A stretch of DNA of 64,000 nucleotides. Origin: Moraxella sp035181385. Its GTDB lineage: Bacteria > Pseudomonadota > Gammaproteobacteria > Pseudomonadales > Moraxellaceae. The stretch lies in the NCBI RefSeq assembly GCF_035181385.1, contig NZ_JAXCJK010000001.1, positions 248,001-312,000 of the forward strand, given 5' to 3'. Under the pieces are notes generated by a model. It ran no database searches and was not told where the DNA came from. It saw only the letters and a list, made by a program, of their open reading frames with translations. Below are positions 62,071 to 64,000 of this stretch, piece by piece. Position numbers and translations under genes: made by a program. Position 1 is the first letter of the stretch. Each line of letters starts with the position of its first letter.

Positions 62071-64000
62071 ATGACAACTTATTATAAAGATACCGACCAT
62101 GTCGAGACACAAGAGTGGCTAGACGCATTTTCATCGGTCATTAAAAACGCAGATAAAGAACGGGCACAATTTCTACTAAAAGCCCTATATAACATGGCGG
62201 TACAAGAAGGCTTGCCATTTAACCGCTTAGACACCGCCTATATCAACACCATCTCTGCTGAAGATGAGCCGACTTATCCTGGTGATTTGCATATGGAACG
62301 CAAATTGCGTGCGCTGATTCGCTACAATGCTTTGGCGATGGTAATGCGTGCCAATTTGAATGATGATGAGCTTGGTGGACATTTGGCAACTTTTGCATCA
62401 AGTGCCACCTTGTATGAAACTGGTTTCAACCATTTTTGGCGTGCTCCTGATGAAAATTTTGGCGGTGATATGATTTATTACCAAGGCCATGGGGCACCAG
62501 GAATGTATGCTCGTTCATTCTTAGAGGGTCGTTTGGACGAAGAACAGCTAAAAAACTTCCGTCGTGAAGTGGGCGGTAAGGGTCTATCAAGCTATCCACA
62601 CCCATATTTAATGCCTGATTATTGGCAGTTTCCAACTGTATCAATGGGCTTAGGTCCGATTACTTCAATCTATCAAGCACATATTCAAAAATACTTAACC
62701 AATCGCAAATTAATTAAAGATGAAAATCGTAAAATCTGGGCGTTTTTAGGCGATGGTGAGACGGACGAGCCAGAGAGCCTAGGTGCAATCAGTTTGGCTG
62801 GGCGTGAAAAACTTGATAACTTAATTTGGGTTATTAACTGTAACTTACAGCGTCTTGATGGCCCTGTGCGTGGTAATGGTAAAATCATTCAAGAATTAGA
62901 ATCTGTCTTTCGTGGTGCTGGTTGGCGTGTGATTAAGGTTGTCTGGGGTGATCGATGGGACAGCCTGCTCGCCAAAGACCATACAGGTGTACTTAAACAT
63001 CGCATGGAAGAGGCAGTTGATGGCGATTATCAGTTGTACGAAGCACGAGATGGTGCATTCATTCGTAAAGAGTTTTTTGGTAAATACCCAGAACTTGCCG
63101 AAATGGTTAAAGATATGTCAGATGAAGACTTGATTCATCTAAACCGTGGCGGGCATGATCCGAAAAAAGTCTATGCTGCTTATGCAGAAGCCATGAAGAC
63201 CAAAGGTCAGCCAACTGTAATTTTGGTAAAAACCGTAAAAGGTTATGGCCTATCCAACCAAATCCAATCGGTCAACAAAGCACACCAAATCAAAAAACTT
63301 GACGAGTCAGGTCTAAAATATTTCCGTGATCGTTTTGATTTGCCGTTTAATGACGAAGATTTAAAAACATTGCCATTTTATCGCCCGTCAGAAGATTCAG
63401 CAGAATACAAATATCTGATGGGTCGCCGTCAAGCATTGGGTGGGCATCTGCCAGCGCGTCGTAGTGGGCATACTCCGTTAGACATTCCAGATTTGTCCAT
63501 TTTTGATCAAGTATTGCAAGGCTCAAAAGGCAAAGAGCAATCCACAACGATGGTCTTTGTACGCCTGTTGTCAGCACTATTAAAAGACAAAGCATTGAAC
63601 AAATATGTTGTGCCAATTGTACCAGATGAGGCGCGTACCTTTGGTCTTGAGGGTATGTTCCGTCAATTGGGTATTTATTCTGCCGCAGGTCAAAACTATA
63701 TTGCAGAAGATGCTGATGCTTTGATGGGCTATAAAGAAGCCAAAGATGGGCATATGCTAGAAGAGGGTATCAATGAAGCAGGGGCAATGAGTGCATGGAT
63801 TGCATTGGCAACCAGCTATTCAACCAATGCCCTGCCAATGATTCCAATGTATATTTACTACTCAATGTTTGGTTTTCAGCGTATAGGTGACTTGGCGTGG
63901 CTGGCAGGCGATATGCAAGCACAAGGCTTCTTGCTGGGGGCAACAGCAGGTCGCACAACCCTAAATGGCGAGGGTTTACAACACCAAGATGGTCATAGCC
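62071..64000 (+). CDS. aceE: Pyruvate dehydrogenase E1 component (homodimeric type), 5' part
   Basis: Thiamine diphosphate enzyme that decarboxylates pyruvate in the pyruvate dehydrogenase complex. About 643 residues are present; the frame is open to the right edge, where roughly a quarter of the usual 890 residues is missing. The ThDP motif runs from GDGETDEPE to VINCNLQRLDGPVRG. N-terminal strings QEWLDAF and GGHLATFASSATLYETGFNHFW are characteristic of the single-chain AceE, not the alpha/beta type. An AGGA ribosome site lies seven bases before the ATG. aceF probably follows outside the window. Confidence 0.96.
   Translation, partial: MTTYYKDTDHVETQEWLDAFSSVIKNADKERAQFLLKALYNMAVQEGLPFNRLDTAYINTISAEDEPTYPGDLHMERKLRALIRYNALAMVMRANLNDDELGGHLATFASSATLYETGFNHFWRAPDENFGGDMIYYQGHGAPGMYARSFLEGRLDEEQLKNFRREVGGKGLSSYPHPYLMPDYWQFPTVSMGLGPITSIYQAHIQKYLTNRKLIKDENRKIWAFLGDGETDEPESLGAISLAGREKLDNLIWVINCNLQRLDGPVRGNGKIIQELESVFRGAGWRVIKVVWGDRWDSLLAKDHTGVLKHRMEEAVDGDYQLYEARDGAFIRKEFFGKYPELAEMVKDMSDEDLIHLNRGGHDPKKVYAAYAEAMKTKGQPTVILVKTVKGYGLSNQIQSVNKAHQIKKLDESGLKYFRDRFDLPFNDEDLKTLPFYRPSEDSAEYKYLMGRRQALGGHLPARRSGHTPLDIPDLSIFDQVLQGSKGKEQSTTMVFVRLLSALLKDKALNKYVVPIVPDEARTFGLEGMFRQLGIYSAAGQNYIAEDADALMGYKEAKDGHMLEEGINEAGAMSAWIALATSYSTNALPMIPMYIYYSMFGFQRIGDLAWLAGDMQAQGFLLGATAGRTTLNGEGLQHQDGHS

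Noticed and set aside
63347..63616. A - strand frame in aceE
   Set aside because: Shadow of aceE, whose + frame is open from 62071 to the window end.
1..64000. Searched by eye for tRNA, rRNA, CRISPR arrays, transposases, integrases and toxin-antitoxin pairs
   Set aside because: No cloverleaf with a T-loop sequence, no regular spaced repeats and no mobile-element protein was found.

Overview
The window reads as an uninterrupted stretch of core chromosome from a gammaproteobacterium of the family Moraxellaceae, most probably Moraxella and possibly M. catarrhalis. The base composition is moderately AT-rich. RNase HI is fused to DnaQ and is followed by nudC. Methionine synthesis uses the MesX/MesD pair, which is known from Acinetobacter. 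GyrA carries Thr80 and Asp84, the numbering I recall for the M. catarrhalis quinolone-resistance region. The genus and species come from recognising proteins, not from a search. I see no rRNA, tRNA, CRISPR array, insertion sequence, integrase or prophage gene.

Layout. 1-4.1 kb: exbB-exbD (+), facing an RnfB-like ferredoxin, nudC and an rnhA-dnaQ fusion (-). 4.3-10.8 kb, all +: a TrmB-like methyltransferase, an HI0933-type flavoprotein, serC, gloB, mntP, rsmA and apaH. 10.8-18 kb: rpsT (-), a small NAD(P)-binding protein, gyrA, then mesX, mesD and a flavin reductase. 18-24.8 kb: dnaG and bamD (-), the divergent pair rluD-pgeF (+), then a small lipoprotein and a TonB/TolA-like protein (-). 25-39.7 kb, all +: hrpA, a FabH-type synthase, trmA, prfA, lysS, a CPA1 antiporter, dnaX and a LysR regulator. 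39.7-47.3 kb: a 57-residue basic ORF (+), then accC-accB, a LOG-family protein, an EamA transporter and yajC-secD-secF (all -). 47.6-64 kb: a CBS-domain membrane protein, a secreted protein, an MltD-like transglycosylase with LysM repeats, nif3-like (-), an HtrA/DegS protease, an NRAMP-like transporter (-), argJ, a small lipoprotein, sdaA (-), bfd, bfrA-bfrB and the first two thirds of aceE, which runs off the right edge.

Most genes serve replication, translation, envelope assembly and central metabolism. Three sets work together more closely. Iron handling comprises ExbBD, a TonB-like protein, Bfd and two bacterioferritin subunits that split the ferroxidase centre and the haem ligand between them. 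Folate-independent methionine synthesis comprises MesX and MesD with a flavin reductase. Protein export and outer-membrane assembly comprise YajC-SecDF, BamD and a DegS-like protease. Many genes end in clear intrinsic terminators shared by convergent neighbours, and several start downstream of an extended -10 element of the form TGnTATAAT.

No obviously new multi-gene system stands out. The least explained items are the 57-residue basic ORF with its own terminator, an NRAMP-like transporter lacking the DPGN metal-binding motif, an orphan RnfB-like ferredoxin with a coiled-coil tail, and short tandem repeats in gene leaders.
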